Positions 1 to 7,922 of a stretch of DNA of 41,246 nt are shown one piece after another. Each line of letters opens with the position of its first letter. The stretch's first letter is position 1. The DNA is from Streptacidiphilus pinicola (lineage in GTDB: Bacteria > Actinomycetota > Actinomycetes > Streptomycetales > Streptomycetaceae). The notes under the pieces were generated by a model. That model ran no database searches, was not told the origin of the DNA, and worked only from the letters and a program-made list of their open reading frames with translations. The stretch is taken from the NCBI RefSeq assembly GCF_003258295.1, contig NZ_QKYN01000009.1, forward strand, positions 1 to 41,246, given 5' to 3'. The position numbers and the translations under genes were made by a program.

Positions 1-116
1 CACCCACCCCGCAGGTCCTCCCCGCCCGGCAGTTGCACACCGCCCTCGGCATCCGCACCGTCGCCTACCGGCAGGGCACCACGGCGCTGGCCATCACCGA
101 CCAGGAGCTGGCATGA
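1..116 (+). CDS. C-terminal end of an unidentified protein (5' truncated by window edge)
   Basis: An open frame enters from the left edge (first full codon at base 3) and ends at TGA 114-116. The 37 visible residues end in ITDQELA and carry no motif I recognise. The stop overlaps the ATG of the next gene in an ATGA arrangement, which indicates translational coupling in one operon. Too little of the protein is visible to assign a family. Confidence 0.6.
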   Translation, partial: PTPQVLPARQLHTALGIRTVAYRQGTTALAITDQELA

Positions 117-574
117 ACGACGAGCAGGCGGTCGCAGCCGGGCACTCCCCCACAGCGGGCGCGGGACGACCGCCCGCGGTGCGGGTGCTCACGGGCGCAG
201 CCGGAGTGCTGCTTGCCGCGAGCGGCGTCGTCCACGCCCAGCTCTACGTCGACGGGTACCGCTATGTGCACGTGGTCGGTGTGCTGTTCGTGGTCCAGGC
301 AGCGGCCTCTTTCGGTCTCGCGGCGCTGCTGCTGGCAGGAGGGTTCCTGCGGCCTCCCGCACTCGTCCACCTGGCGGCCACCGGTACGGCGCTTGGCGCG
401 CTCGCCGGCTTCGCCGCCTCCCGCACCGTCGGGGTCTTCGGTTTCACCGAACGCGGCCTGCAACCCGCGCCCCAGGCACTGGTGAGCATCCTCGCCGAGG
501 CCGCGACCGTGCTGGCGCTCCTCACCGCCGGATACGTCACCGTACGGCGCGGAAAGGTGCAGGTGGGCGCTTAG
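113..574 (+). CDS. Small integral membrane protein, about four TM helices
   Basis: A 153-residue protein of unknown function. After a polar N-terminus of about 20 residues there are roughly four hydrophobic segments (near residues 25-45, 55-80, 85-105 and 120-143) and a short basic tail (VRRGKV). This points to a cytoplasmic-membrane protein with four helices and no catalytic motif. Its ATG overlaps the stop of the preceding gene (ATGA), so the two are probably co-translated and may work together. No family is assigned. Confidence 0.7.
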   Translation: MNDEQAVAAGHSPTAGAGRPPAVRVLTGAAGVLLAASGVVHAQLYVDGYRYVHVVGVLFVVQAAASFGLAALLLAGGFLRPPALVHLAATGTALGALAGFAASRTVGVFGFTERGLQPAPQALVSILAEAATVLALLTAGYVTVRRGKVQVGA

Positions 575-731
575 GGTCCGCCGAGCCTGCCCTGAGACCG
601 GGATGCCCCCACGTAGGCGATGACGTGGCCGCTCGTGCTCGGCATCGCCGCTCCCGCTGGATTGTCTGGTCCCTATTCCAATGGTCATCGCCCACCGAGG
701 GCGCCACCGGGCCTCCGCGCGGCCTGTGGCT

Positions 732-762
732 TTGACTCTCCGGTAAGGGGAGCCCCTACCGT
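732..762 (+). promoter_or_regulatory. MerR-type promoter with 19-bp spacer upstream of alkC
   Basis: TTGACT (732-737) and TACCGT (757-762) are separated by exactly 19 bp, the overlong spacing typical of MerR-family-activated promoters. The spacer holds an imperfect dyad, GGTAAGGGGAGCCCCTACC (742-760), and also CTCC...GGAG. The predicted start near 769 would give a leader of about 36 nt before the GTG at 805. The controlling MerR protein is not known; one MerR gene lies at 3979-4797. Confidence 0.6.
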
Positions 763-804
763 GAGCGTGTCCGAGGTGTCGGCGATGAGGGAGATGAGAG
801 CGGC

Positions 805-1920
805 GTGCCGTTCGCCGATCAGTTGATCAGCGTGGAGTGTGTCGAAGCGCTGGCGGAGGTCTTCACTGGCGTCGCGCCACGGCGTGGATGGACGGGCACC
901 CGGGCGGTCGCCGCGAGCCTGCCGGGCATGGCGCTGTCCGAGCGTGCCCGGGCGGTGCGGGACGCTCTACTCGATGACCTTCCCGCCGGGTGGTCGGCCA
1001 GCGAGAAGATCATCACCCGGGCTTTGGACGATCCGGCGTTCACCGGGTGGATGATCTGGCCTGTGACCGAGGCCGTGGCCAGTCTCGCGACCGCGGACGG
1101 CTCGGAGGCGGCCTTCGACGCGGGCCTGGCGCTGCTGGCACGGTTGACGCCCCGTCTGACCGGCGAGTTCGCGTTGCGCACCTTCCTCAACACCGACCTG
1201 GACCGCACGCTCGCCATGGCACAAACCTGGACGCGGCACGACGACGCACAGGTACGCCGTCTGGCCAGTGAGGGCACCCGGCCCCGCCTGCCCTGGGCCA
1301 AGCGTGTGCCCGCGCTACTGGCCCGCCCCGCCGCCACCCAGGGGGTCCTCGACGCCCTGCACGCCGACCCGTCCGACTACGTGCGGCGTTCCGTGGCCAA
1401 CCACCTCAACGACCTCAGCCGCTCCGACCCCGCCCTGGCCGTCACCACCGCCCGCCGCTGGACCGGCACCGCGACGCCGGGCACGGCCGACGCAGTGGCG
1501 GGTGTGGTGCGCCACGGGCTTCGCACCCTGATCAAGCAAGCACATCCCGACGCGCTCGCACTGCTCGGCTACGGCGCGGCGGACCATCTGAGCGTGGACG
1601 GCCCGCACCTGCACAGCGAGCGCGTCACCATCGGCGAGACCCTGACCTTCGACGCGACGATCACAAACACCGCTGCCGCACCGGTCAAGATCGCTGTCGA
1701 CTACGTGGTGCACTACCGCAAGGCCAACAGCCAGCTCGTGCCCAGGGTGTACAAGCTCACCACCCGCAACCTCGCCCCTGGCGGGAAGCTGGCCCTGACC
1801 CGCGGCCAAAAGTTCGTGCCGCTGAGCACGCGCCGACTCCATCCGGGTGGCCACGCCCTCGAATTGCAGGTCAACGGCACCCGCTACGGCTACACCGCGT
1901 TCCACCTGCAAGAGCCGTGA
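805..1920 (+). CDS. alkC: AlkC-type DNA alkylation repair glycosylase (HEAT-like repeats plus Ig-like domain)
   Basis: A 371-residue protein of the AlkC/AlkD superfamily, HEAT-like-repeat DNA glycosylases that excise cationic N3-/N7-alkylated bases without base flipping. The start MPFADQLIS and helical repeats to about residue 260 fit AlkC, with the conserved-looking stretches SEGTRPRLPWA (about 155-165) and DYVRRSVANHLNDL (about 191-204). Residues about 265-371 are beta-rich with a LTFDATITN segment, fitting the Ig-like C-terminal domain found in the longer AlkC subtype. The start is GTG at 805, preceded by purine-rich GGGAGATGAGAG. A MerR-type promoter lies just upstream, consistent with stress-induced expression, which is an inference. 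Confidence 0.85.
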   Translation: MPFADQLISVECVEALAEVFTGVAPRRGWTGTRAVAASLPGMALSERARAVRDALLDDLPAGWSASEKIITRALDDPAFTGWMIWPVTEAVASLATADGSEAAFDAGLALLARLTPRLTGEFALRTFLNTDLDRTLAMAQTWTRHDDAQVRRLASEGTRPRLPWAKRVPALLARPAATQGVLDALHADPSDYVRRSVANHLNDLSRSDPALAVTTARRWTGTATPGTADAVAGVVRHGLRTLIKQAHPDALALLGYGAADHLSVDGPHLHSERVTIGETLTFDATITNTAAAPVKIAVDYVVHYRKANSQLVPRVYKLTTRNLAPGGKLALTRGQKFVPLSTRRLHPGGHALELQVNGTRYGYTAFHLQEP

Positions 1921-2376
1921 CCCCCGACTGCCTACTGCACCGGTCGCTCGTCAAGGATGCGCCCTGGGGCTAGCTGGACGAGCCCGCCTCCATCCGACTC
2001 GCTAGGGTGACTGTGTGAGTTTGATGAGTCACGGAACGCAACAGGTGGAGCCCGATCCCGCGGACGTGGCCGGGGAACCCGGTGGCCGGGAGCCTGGGCA
2101 TCGGCGAGGCGACCCGCCACGCCACCGTCGTCACGTGCATGGGGCGCACCTACACCGCGACGCCGCCCCTCGACCGGACCAGCCGCCTCGCAGTGCGCGC
2201 CCCGGTTGATGGGACCCGCCCACTGATCGCTGTCGGCCTCCCGTGGTCAACCTCGGCGCGGCCACCGTCGCCCCCGAGGCCACCGGGCGTGCAGCCGGCC
2301 CGGCCGTGAAACAGAAGGCATCCCCCGTCCACGACGCTCGCCACCTCCGGCGCGTCCAGTACAGAGAGCAGGCGCG
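1921..2376 (+). pseudogene. Gap between genes with a possible decayed coding remnant (about 2015-2330)
   Basis: No intact gene is seen here. From GTG 2015 a short frame begins (MSHGTQQVEPDP). From about 2075 the convincing coding character moves to another frame (SLGIGEATRHATVV, AVGLPWST). From about 2240 it returns to the first frame (VVNLGAATVAPEATG). Codons in each piece have strong third-position G/C. This pattern suggests a frameshifted, decayed gene of unknown family. It could also be chance in GC-rich DNA. Confidence 0.25.
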
Positions 2377-3258
2377 ATGAAGATCGCACTGACCGGCGCG
2401 ACCGGCTTCGTCGGATCGCACATCCTCACCGAACTTGTCCAGCACGGCCACCAGGTGACCGCGCTGGTGCGCGACGACGGCAGCGCGAAGGCAGCCGAGG
2501 CGCTCGGCGCCGCGCCCGTCCAGCTCGACCTGACAGACACGGCGGCAGCCGTGCGCGCCTTCGCCGCTGCGGATGCGGCCGTGCACACCGCGAGCCCGGG
2601 CGACGCCACCAGCGCGGAGCTGGACTCCGCCGTCGTCGACGCGGTCCTGGAGGCGTACGTCGGCACCGGAAAGGCCTACGCCCAGATCGGCGGGCTCTGG
2701 GTTTACGGCTCCAACCTGGCGATCACCGAGCATTCGCCCTTCCACTCGCCCGCGTTGGTGGCGTGGCGCGAGCCGATCGAGGCCCGGGCGCTGGCGGCGA
2801 AGGACGTCCGCTCGACGGTCGTCGTGTCCAGCGTCGCCTACGGCGACGGCGGCGGCGGGCTTCCCGGCGCCCTGCTCGGGTCGCCCCGTGACGAGTCCGG
2901 GAACCTGATCACCATCGGCGACGGCCGGCAGCACTGGTCGACCGTCCACGTCGCGGACCTCGCCGCGTTCTTCCGGGCCGTCCTCGAAAACGAGTCGGCC
3001 AGCGGCTACTACCTCGTCGGCGACGGGGTGAACCCGACGGTCACCGAGCTGACGGAGGCAGCCGCCGTCGCCGTGGGGGCGCCGGGCGCCGTGCCGGGCT
3101 CCGAGCAGGAGGCCCGCGCCCGCTTCGGTGACTGGTTCGCCGAAGTCCTGCTCCTGGACCAGGCCACGACGGCCGAAAAGGCACGCACCGACCTCGGCTG
3201 GCGCCCCACACGCCCCTCCCTGATGGAGGAGTTCCGCCAGGGCAGCTACCGCCACTGA
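2377..3258 (+). CDS. NAD(P)-dependent epimerase/dehydratase-like (extended SDR)
   Basis: A 293-residue Rossmann-fold protein. The N-terminal nucleotide-binding motif TGATGFVG (residues 6-13) follows MKIAL, and the C-terminal half has the substrate-domain signature WSTVHVADLAAFF, as in NAD-dependent epimerase/dehydratase (NmrA-like, extended SDR) proteins. A canonical YxxxK pair is not clear, so it may be an atypical or regulatory member. The ATG at 2377 has GAGAGCAGG just upstream. It stands alone on this strand. The substrate is unknown. Confidence 0.8.
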   Translation: MKIALTGATGFVGSHILTELVQHGHQVTALVRDDGSAKAAEALGAAPVQLDLTDTAAAVRAFAAADAAVHTASPGDATSAELDSAVVDAVLEAYVGTGKAYAQIGGLWVYGSNLAITEHSPFHSPALVAWREPIEARALAAKDVRSTVVVSSVAYGDGGGGLPGALLGSPRDESGNLITIGDGRQHWSTVHVADLAAFFRAVLENESASGYYLVGDGVNPTVTELTEAAAVAVGAPGAVPGSEQEARARFGDWFAEVLLLDQATTAEKARTDLGWRPTRPSLMEEFRQGSYRH

Positions 3259-3385
3259 GATGACCCAGCGCCCAACCACCGTGAACACCAGTCGGAGCTG
3301 AGCATCAATGACTGCGTCGCCAGAGCCTGCTCCGGCGGCGCAGCGGCCGGCGCTCAACCAGGGGCTGGAGCCTGACCGAGCCGCC

Positions 3386-3729
3386 CTATCCCTTAGCAAC
3401 CGCGGGCGCTGGTCTGTCTCCGGCGGGGCGCACTTGTCCCGCTTTCGTGGCCACCGCCGAGGATCTCGGCGGCCTGGGGGGGAGGGAGGTACCGTCCTGT
3501 CGCCGTCCTTCCGACGCAGCAGGGCGACGCCCGTGCCCAACCCGATCATCAAGATCAGCTCCACACAGCCCAACAGCGGCATGGAGGCGTACCACATCCC
3601 GGCCGTCAGGACGATGAGGTCGACGGTCGAAACGACGACCAGGAGGGCCGCCCACCCCTTCTCCTGTCGCCGCCTCCGGTCGGTTCCGGCTGCACCGGAA
3701 CTGACTTGCTCTCGCACATCGAGGACCAT
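3386..3729 (-). pseudogene. Small two-TM membrane protein, probably frameshifted at a C7 tract
   Basis: The ATG at 3729 (minus) is preceded by a good ribosome site, AAGGGAG with 7-nt spacing. The product starts MVLDVREQV, then has a basic stretch (RRRRQEKG) and two hydrophobic segments (about residues 29-48 and 51-69) ending in LLRRKDGD. The frame then runs without stop far into the antisense of the epimerase gene, which is implausible. A run of seven G on the plus strand (3476-3482) offers a slip: moving one frame there gives a stop at 3386 and a protein of about 113 residues. So either the gene is frameshifted or the homopolymer is miscounted. Function unknown. Confidence 0.4.
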
Positions 3730-3978
3730 CGCGCGGCTCCCTTCCGGGCGTGAGCCCAGTCTTCCTGTCGCGGCCGGTCAGGCGACACACCGCGACCGCC
3801 GGACGCGTCGAGGTCCGGCTTGAATGACAGTCGTCGGCCTCGAACAGGCATACGCAGCGCGGCACCGAGTGGTTCAGCGGAACGTGGGACCGGAGAAACG
3901 CCGTCAAGATCCTCTACTTGGCGTCCGCGCCCTGCATCCGGAGGAGGCGTGTCCTGCGGCGCCAATCCAACGGGTCCA

Positions 3979-4797
3979 TCAGCCGTTCGCCCGGAAGATG
4001 GGCCAGCCGACCTCGGTGACCAGTTCGTCCTCGCCGGTCACGTCGAGCGGGCTGCGCAGGTAGAACTCGCGCAGCGGTCCGTCGACGCCGATCTCGTGGC
4101 GGGCGGCGTGAGTGCCCAGGTCGCCGTAGGTGAGGTCGATGGTCTGCAGGGTCCCCCGGTGGACCGCGACCGCAAGCTCGGCGCCGGGCACGACCACGGC
4201 GTCGATCCGCCCGACCGGGCGCACCTCGCCGTCGACGGGGACGAACACCAGCGCCTCGCCACGCTCGTCCTCGACCAGCCCGGTCGCGAACAGCCCGCCC
4301 ATCGGGCCGGTGGCGCGCAGTCGACGGGCAGTGGTGAACCCGTGCAGCTCCCCCAGCGCCCCCTGCCACCAGCCCGCCAGGTCCTGGCGGTCGACGACCT
4401 CGCGGATCCCGATCGCCACCTGCTCACGGACGGTGCGGTACTCGATGTGCGACCCGTGCGCGGGCCTGGCCAGCAGGTCACGCAATGATTCGACGGCGCT
4501 CTGCGCCTGCGCCAGCCGGTCCTCCAGCCGGGCGAGATGCGCGGCGATCAGCTCGTTGCGGGTCCCCACGTCCTTAGCGGCCAGCACCGCCTTCACATCC
4601 GCCACCGGCATGTCCAGGTCCCGCAGGCGCACGATCACCTGCGCGGTGGGCACCTGGTCCACGGAGTAGTACCGGTAGCCGGTGCCCTGGTCCACGTCGG
4701 CCGGCGCGAGCAGCCCCACGTCGTGGTAGTGCCGCAGCGTCTTGACGCTCAGATGGGTCGCGCGGGAGAACTCGCCGACCGTCATGCCCGTGTGCAT
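3979..4797 (-). CDS. MerR-family regulator with GyrI-like effector-binding domain
   Basis: A 272-residue regulator. Residues 5-72 form the MerR winged helix (MTVGEFSRATHLSVKTLRHY, then GYRYYSVDQV). Residues about 80-112 form the antiparallel coiled-coil dimer helix, and residues about 118-272 resemble the GyrI-like/BmrR-type small-molecule-binding domain. The start is taken at ATG 4797 because a MerR-type -10 (GACACT, 4809-4804) sits 6 nt before it, implying a leaderless mRNA; ATG 4785 is the alternative. An upstream in-frame extension to 4947 is rejected since it runs through the promoters. It is divergent from the NTF2-like/ABM genes, its likely targets. Confidence 0.88.
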   Translation of the reverse strand: MHTGMTVGEFSRATHLSVKTLRHYHDVGLLAPADVDQGTGYRYYSVDQVPTAQVIVRLRDLDMPVADVKAVLAAKDVGTRNELIAAHLARLEDRLAQAQSAVESLRDLLARPAHGSHIEYRTVREQVAIGIREVVDRQDLAGWWQGALGELHGFTTARRLRATGPMGGLFATGLVEDERGEALVFVPVDGEVRPVGRIDAVVVPGAELAVAVHRGTLQTIDLTYGDLGTHAARHEIGVDGPLREFYLRSPLDVTGEDELVTEVGWPIFRANG

Positions 4798-4803
4798 GGC
4801 ACC

Positions 4804-4834
4804 AGTGTCAACCCTCCCCCAGCCGGAGGGTCCA
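4804..4834 (-). promoter_or_regulatory. MerR-type autoregulatory promoter (leaderless) of the MerR gene
   Basis: Read on the minus strand: TGGACC (4834-4829), 19 bp, GACACT (4809-4804). Across the spacer lies a perfect 7-bp inverted repeat, ACCCTCC N7 GGAGGGT (4811-4831). The start point expected about 7 nt after the -10 falls on the A of ATG 4797, so the transcript is probably leaderless. Confidence 0.6.
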
Positions 4835-4849
4835 GCGGGCAGTCCCCGG

Positions 4850-4880
4850 TTGACCCTCCCGTGGGGGTAGGGCCCAGGGT
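4850..4880 (+). promoter_or_regulatory. MerR-type promoter for the NTF2-like/ABM pair
   Basis: TTGACC (4850-4855), 19 bp, CAGGGT (4875-4880), with an imperfect dyad CCCTCCC...GGGGTAGGG (4854-4872) inside the spacer. Spacing and dyad match the facing promoter at 4804-4834, so the same MerR protein probably acts on both. An outer inverted repeat GACCCT...AGGGTC also spans 4852-4881. Confidence 0.6.
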
Positions 4881-4927
4881 CGGTGGTAGGCGCCGCACCG
4901 CGCCGAGGCTTTACGAGGAGATTCCCC

Positions 4928-5311
4928 ATGAACACCACCGACACCAACGCCCAGCCCGCAGTTCTGCCCGATGTCGTCGCCGCCTACATCGAGGCGGTCA
5001 ACGCCTTCGACGCGGACGCCATCATGGCGACCTTCGCCGACGACGCCGTGGTCAACGACGCCAGCCGCGAGTTCGCCGACCCTGCCTCGATCCGCGCCTG
5101 GCTGGACCGCGAGATCGTCGGCGACAAGGTCACCATGGACGTCACGGAGCTCGCGCGCCACGGCAACCTGACGATCGTGCGGGCGCGCTACGACGGTACC
5201 TACGACAAGACCAACCTGCCCGACGAACTGGTCCTCACCAACTACCTCACCGACGCCGGCGGCAAGATCACCTCGCTGGTCATCGTCCACAACCAGCCCT
5301 CGCCCTACTGA
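4928..5311 (+). CDS. NTF2-like / SnoaL-like small protein
   Basis: A 127-residue protein with the NTF2-like alpha+beta cone fold pattern: an N-terminal helix (VVAAYIEAVNAFDADAIMATF), then DDAVVNDA, then beta strands ending VIVHNQ. Members include polyketide cyclases, epoxide hydrolases and many orphan stress proteins; nothing here fixes the substrate. The start is ATG 4928 because GAGGAG lies 7 nt upstream (4915-4920). It is the first gene behind the MerR-type promoter and is followed by an ABM-domain gene 106 nt downstream, so the pair is probably one MerR-controlled unit. Confidence 0.8.
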   Translation: MNTTDTNAQPAVLPDVVAAYIEAVNAFDADAIMATFADDAVVNDASREFADPASIRAWLDREIVGDKVTMDVTELARHGNLTIVRARYDGTYDKTNLPDELVLTNYLTDAGGKITSLVIVHNQPSPY

Positions 5312-5417
5312 AGGCAGGCCCCGCCGGCAGCGCCGCGCCGCCACACCACCGAGGCCCCTGCCGGCACCTTCCCCGGCGGCGGGCCGAGCCCGTCACCGTC
5401 GTAGAAGGAACATCCGA

Positions 5418-5744
5418 ATGAGCACGCTGGTCACCGCCGAGTTGTTCGCCCAACCCGGCCGCGGCGACGACGTCGCGCAACTGTTGCTGGACATCCTGGG
5501 CGAGAGCCTCAAGCACGAGGGCTGCGAGGACATCCGCATCCTGCGCGACCAGAACGACCCCGATCACGTCACCGGCCTGACCCAGTGGACCGAGGCCCAC
5601 CACTACACCGACTACCTCGCCTGGCGCACCGAACGCGGCTTCACCGCGACCTTCGAGGCCATGCTCACCCGCCCGCTGGTGCTCCACTACTACGACGAGC
5701 TCTACCACGGACAAGGCGTCGCAGCGCGCAACGAGCAGGCCTGA
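5418..5744 (+). CDS. ABM-domain protein (putative quinol monooxygenase)
   Basis: A 108-residue protein of the antibiotic-biosynthesis-monooxygenase (ABM, dimeric ferredoxin-like) type: an N-terminal strand (LVTAELFAQPG), a helix (DDVAQLLLDILGESL), GCEDIRILRD, the WTEAHHYTDYLAWR region and an aromatic C-terminal strand (LHYYDELYH). Such proteins oxidise quinols or aromatics without a cofactor, or degrade haem. GAAGGAA precedes the ATG. It follows the NTF2-like gene on the same strand and is probably co-regulated by the divergent MerR. Confidence 0.8.
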   Translation: MSTLVTAELFAQPGRGDDVAQLLLDILGESLKHEGCEDIRILRDQNDPDHVTGLTQWTEAHHYTDYLAWRTERGFTATFEAMLTRPLVLHYYDELYHGQGVAARNEQA

Positions 5745-5874
5745 GAGTCGGATGACCGTCGCAGCCCGCTTGCCGTCCTGAACGACCGAGATGCGGCCTC
5801 ACCTGCACTGATGAGGTCCTCGACAGGCCCGCCACACGAGGGTGGTCAGGTCCCGAGGTAGTTGATCCTTCGAC

Positions 5875-6993
5875 CTACTCCGCGTACTCGAAGAGCGGTC
5901 CGTCGTCGACACGGAAGGGGCTCATCTCTTCCGACGCCCTGAGGTCTTCTCCTTCGATTGGCAGACGATGGTGCGAATTGCGCACCTGGAGCGCGCTCCA
6001 TCCCTGCGGGGAGACCTCGAGCAACCGTTCGATCTTCGTGGCGTCCGGGAGGGGACCGTGGTCACCGGTCACGGAGAGAGCCGAGGCGGCTGTGATGTGT
6101 CCGAGGCGGAGGCAGCGGTGGACAGGCTCGGCGCGCAGCAGCGCGGCGAGGAATCCTGCGGCGAAAGCGTCGCCCGCGCCGACGGGTTCGACGACGTCGA
6201 CGGCCAGTGCGGGGACGGTGGCCTGCTTGTCACCGAGGAAGGCCGTGGCGAAGTGCGAGGCGACCTTCACCACCACGATTTTCGGTGAGGGAAGCAGACT
6301 TCGTACGTCGCCGGGGTCGCTGATGGCGGTTCCCCACAGCTCCTGGGCCTCGTCGAGTCCGACGAACACGATGTCGGCGGCTTGCGCCAGGTGGCTCAGT
6401 AGGTCCGCGGGTGATTCGTTCCACAGGGCGGGTCGGTAGTTGACATCGAAGCTGACGGGGGGTCGGTCGGCCTGGCCGAGCGCGGTCTCCACCAGCTGCC
6501 TGCAGCTCGGGGAGAGTGCCGGTGTGATCCCGGTGAAGTGCCACAAGCTCGCGGTGCGCAGCGCCTTCTCTTCGAGCACCTCGGGACCCATGGCGGACGC
6601 CGCTGAGCCCTGCCGGTAGTAGGAGACCCGCGTGCCGCCTGACTCTGCGGCGTTCCTGGGGTTCTTGAACAGCAGTCCGGTCGGGCGTGTCGAGTCGGTA
6701 GGCACACCCGAGACGTCGACTCCGGCCGCGCTCACGCGGCCGATCACCCTACGGCCGAACGGGTCATCTCCGATCCTGGACACCCATCGTGCGTCGACGC
6801 CGTGGCGGGCGAGGTACATCGCCACGTTCGACTCGGCACCCGCGGTGTCGAGGACGACGGTGTCGGTAGCCTCCAGCGTGGCCTCATGGGGTGGGATGAA
6901 CGAGACCATGGTCTCGCCGACGCAGGCCACGCTGTGTCTGCCGTCGCGCGTGGTAGGCCGCCAGGTGGGCCCCTCCTGCTGCTGCGATGTCAT
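5875..6993 (-). CDS. kdgK: PfkB-family sugar kinase, likely 2-keto-3-deoxy-galactonate/gluconate kinase
   Basis: A 372-residue ribokinase/PfkB kinase. It has the substrate-side motif AGAESNVAMYLARHG (51-65), the KDG-kinase-like segment TRVSYYRQGSAASAM (121-135), and the signature VGAGDAFAAGF (271-281) with catalytic base D275. It probably phosphorylates 2-keto-3-deoxygalactonate to the 6-phosphate, the step before aldol cleavage by the product of 7919-8551. Its ATG overlaps the lactonase stop by 4 nt (ATGA). It is the last gene of the galactose block. KDG kinase specificity is inferred from context; galacturonate- or glucose-derived KDG is a possible alternative. Confidence 0.85.
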   Translation of the reverse strand: MTSQQQEGPTWRPTTRDGRHSVACVGETMVSFIPPHEATLEATDTVVLDTAGAESNVAMYLARHGVDARWVSRIGDDPFGRRVIGRVSAAGVDVSGVPTDSTRPTGLLFKNPRNAAESGGTRVSYYRQGSAASAMGPEVLEEKALRTASLWHFTGITPALSPSCRQLVETALGQADRPPVSFDVNYRPALWNESPADLLSHLAQAADIVFVGLDEAQELWGTAISDPGDVRSLLPSPKIVVVKVASHFATAFLGDKQATVPALAVDVVEPVGAGDAFAAGFLAALLRAEPVHRCLRLGHITAASALSVTGDHGPLPDATKIERLLEVSPQGWSALQVRNSHHRLPIEGEDLRASEEMSPFRVDDGPLFEYAE

Positions 6994-7922
6994 CGCTCCA
7001 CCTTGTTCCGGAAGGACGCCGCCGGGAAGCCGGGTACATCGACCCGGAGGGTGAAGACTGCGCCGTCGGCTTCACCCGGACATTCGATGCCGTAGTGAGC
7101 CGTCGTGATGTGCAGCAGCCGCCCGTCCGAGCCACCGAGGCACACGCTCGCCGGCTGTGCGGCGGGCAGTTCGACCATGCGATCCAGCGTGCCGTCCGGG
7201 AGATATCTGTGCACGGCTCCGGCGCCCCAGCAGGCGATCCACACCCCGCCTTCGAGGTCGACGGTCATGCCGTCGGGACCGCCGCCGCAGTCGGCGAAGT
7301 CGGCGAACACCTCGGGCTCGCCCAGGGCGCCGGTTCCGACGTCGACGCTGTAGCGCTGTACGAGGCGGCGCGCGCTGTCGGCGAGGTACATGGTCGTGCC
7401 GTCCTCGGTGAAGGCCGGACCGTTCGGGATCGAGATCCGGTCCAGGACCCGGGTGAGAGTGCCGTCGCGGTCAACCCGGTACAGCGAGCCCGCGTCCTCG
7501 GCGGCGTCGTAGGCCATGGTCCCGAACCAGAATCGGCCGGCAGAGTCGGCCGTGCAGTCGTTCACGCGCATCGCGGCGGTCTCGAAGGTGTCCGAGCCGT
7601 TCTCGGTCGGCCCGGTCGTGGTCCGGGCGATCCAGGCGACGTCCAGTTCGTCCGTGCCGATGCCGGTCAGGATGCAGACGCCCGTTCCGGCTGCCGCGAT
7701 CAGTGCGTTCGGATTGGCGTGGATGGGCGCCACCGCGCCGAGCGGCGTGCCGAGTTCGGCCAGGACTTCCATCGCCGGATCGGTCGGGTTCGGAGCAAGG
7801 AGGCGTCCGCGCAGCAGGTCGACCAGGACCAGCCGGTCGTCGATCCAGCGTGCTCCCTCACCCAGTTCGAGCCGGTCGGTCCACGGCGAGGCCGGCTTTT
7901 GCGGTGTCGTGGGCTGTGTCAT
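6990..7922 (-). CDS. SMP-30/gluconolactonase-family sugar lactonase
   Basis: A 310-residue six-bladed propeller lactonase. Probable divalent-metal ligands are visible: E in GEGARW near the start, N in IPNGPAF, and D in GGPDGMTVD. TADSAGRFWFGTM is the typical blade sequence. The role inferred here is opening galactonolactone to galactonate, after the SDR dehydrogenase (11337-12110) and before the dehydratase (9440-10588). Both ends are coupled: its start overlaps the aldolase stop and its stop overlaps the kinase start, each by 4 nt. Confidence 0.87.
   Translation of the reverse strand: MTQPTTPQKPASPWTDRLELGEGARWIDDRLVLVDLLRGRLLAPNPTDPAMEVLAELGTPLGAVAPIHANPNALIAAAGTGVCILTGIGTDELDVAWIARTTTGPTENGSDTFETAAMRVNDCTADSAGRFWFGTMAYDAAEDAGSLYRVDRDGTLTRVLDRISIPNGPAFTEDGTTMYLADSARRLVQRYSVDVGTGALGEPEVFADFADCGGGPDGMTVDLEGGVWIACWGAGAVHRYLPDGTLDRMVELPAAQPASVCLGGSDGRLLHITTAHYGIECPGEADGAVFTLRVDVPGFPAASFRNKVER

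Noticed and set aside
620-826. Small plus-strand frame before alkC, ending in SVSEVSAMREM
   Set aside because: It resembles a MerR N-terminus only over a few residues and overlaps the alkC start; too weak to call a gene.
2131-3385. Very long minus-strand open frame antisense to the epimerase gene
   Set aside because: Beyond about 3470 the codons lose normal bias and the frame lies opposite a well-supported gene; only the first part near 3729 is kept as a possible small membrane protein.
4798-4947. N-terminal extension of the MerR gene to 4947
   Set aside because: It would run through both MerR-type promoters and into the divergent gene; the helix-turn-helix begins right after ATG 4797.
4928-5744. 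NTF2-like and ABM genes as part of a polyketide cluster
   Set aside because: No ketosynthase, acyl carrier protein or other core biosynthetic gene is in the window.
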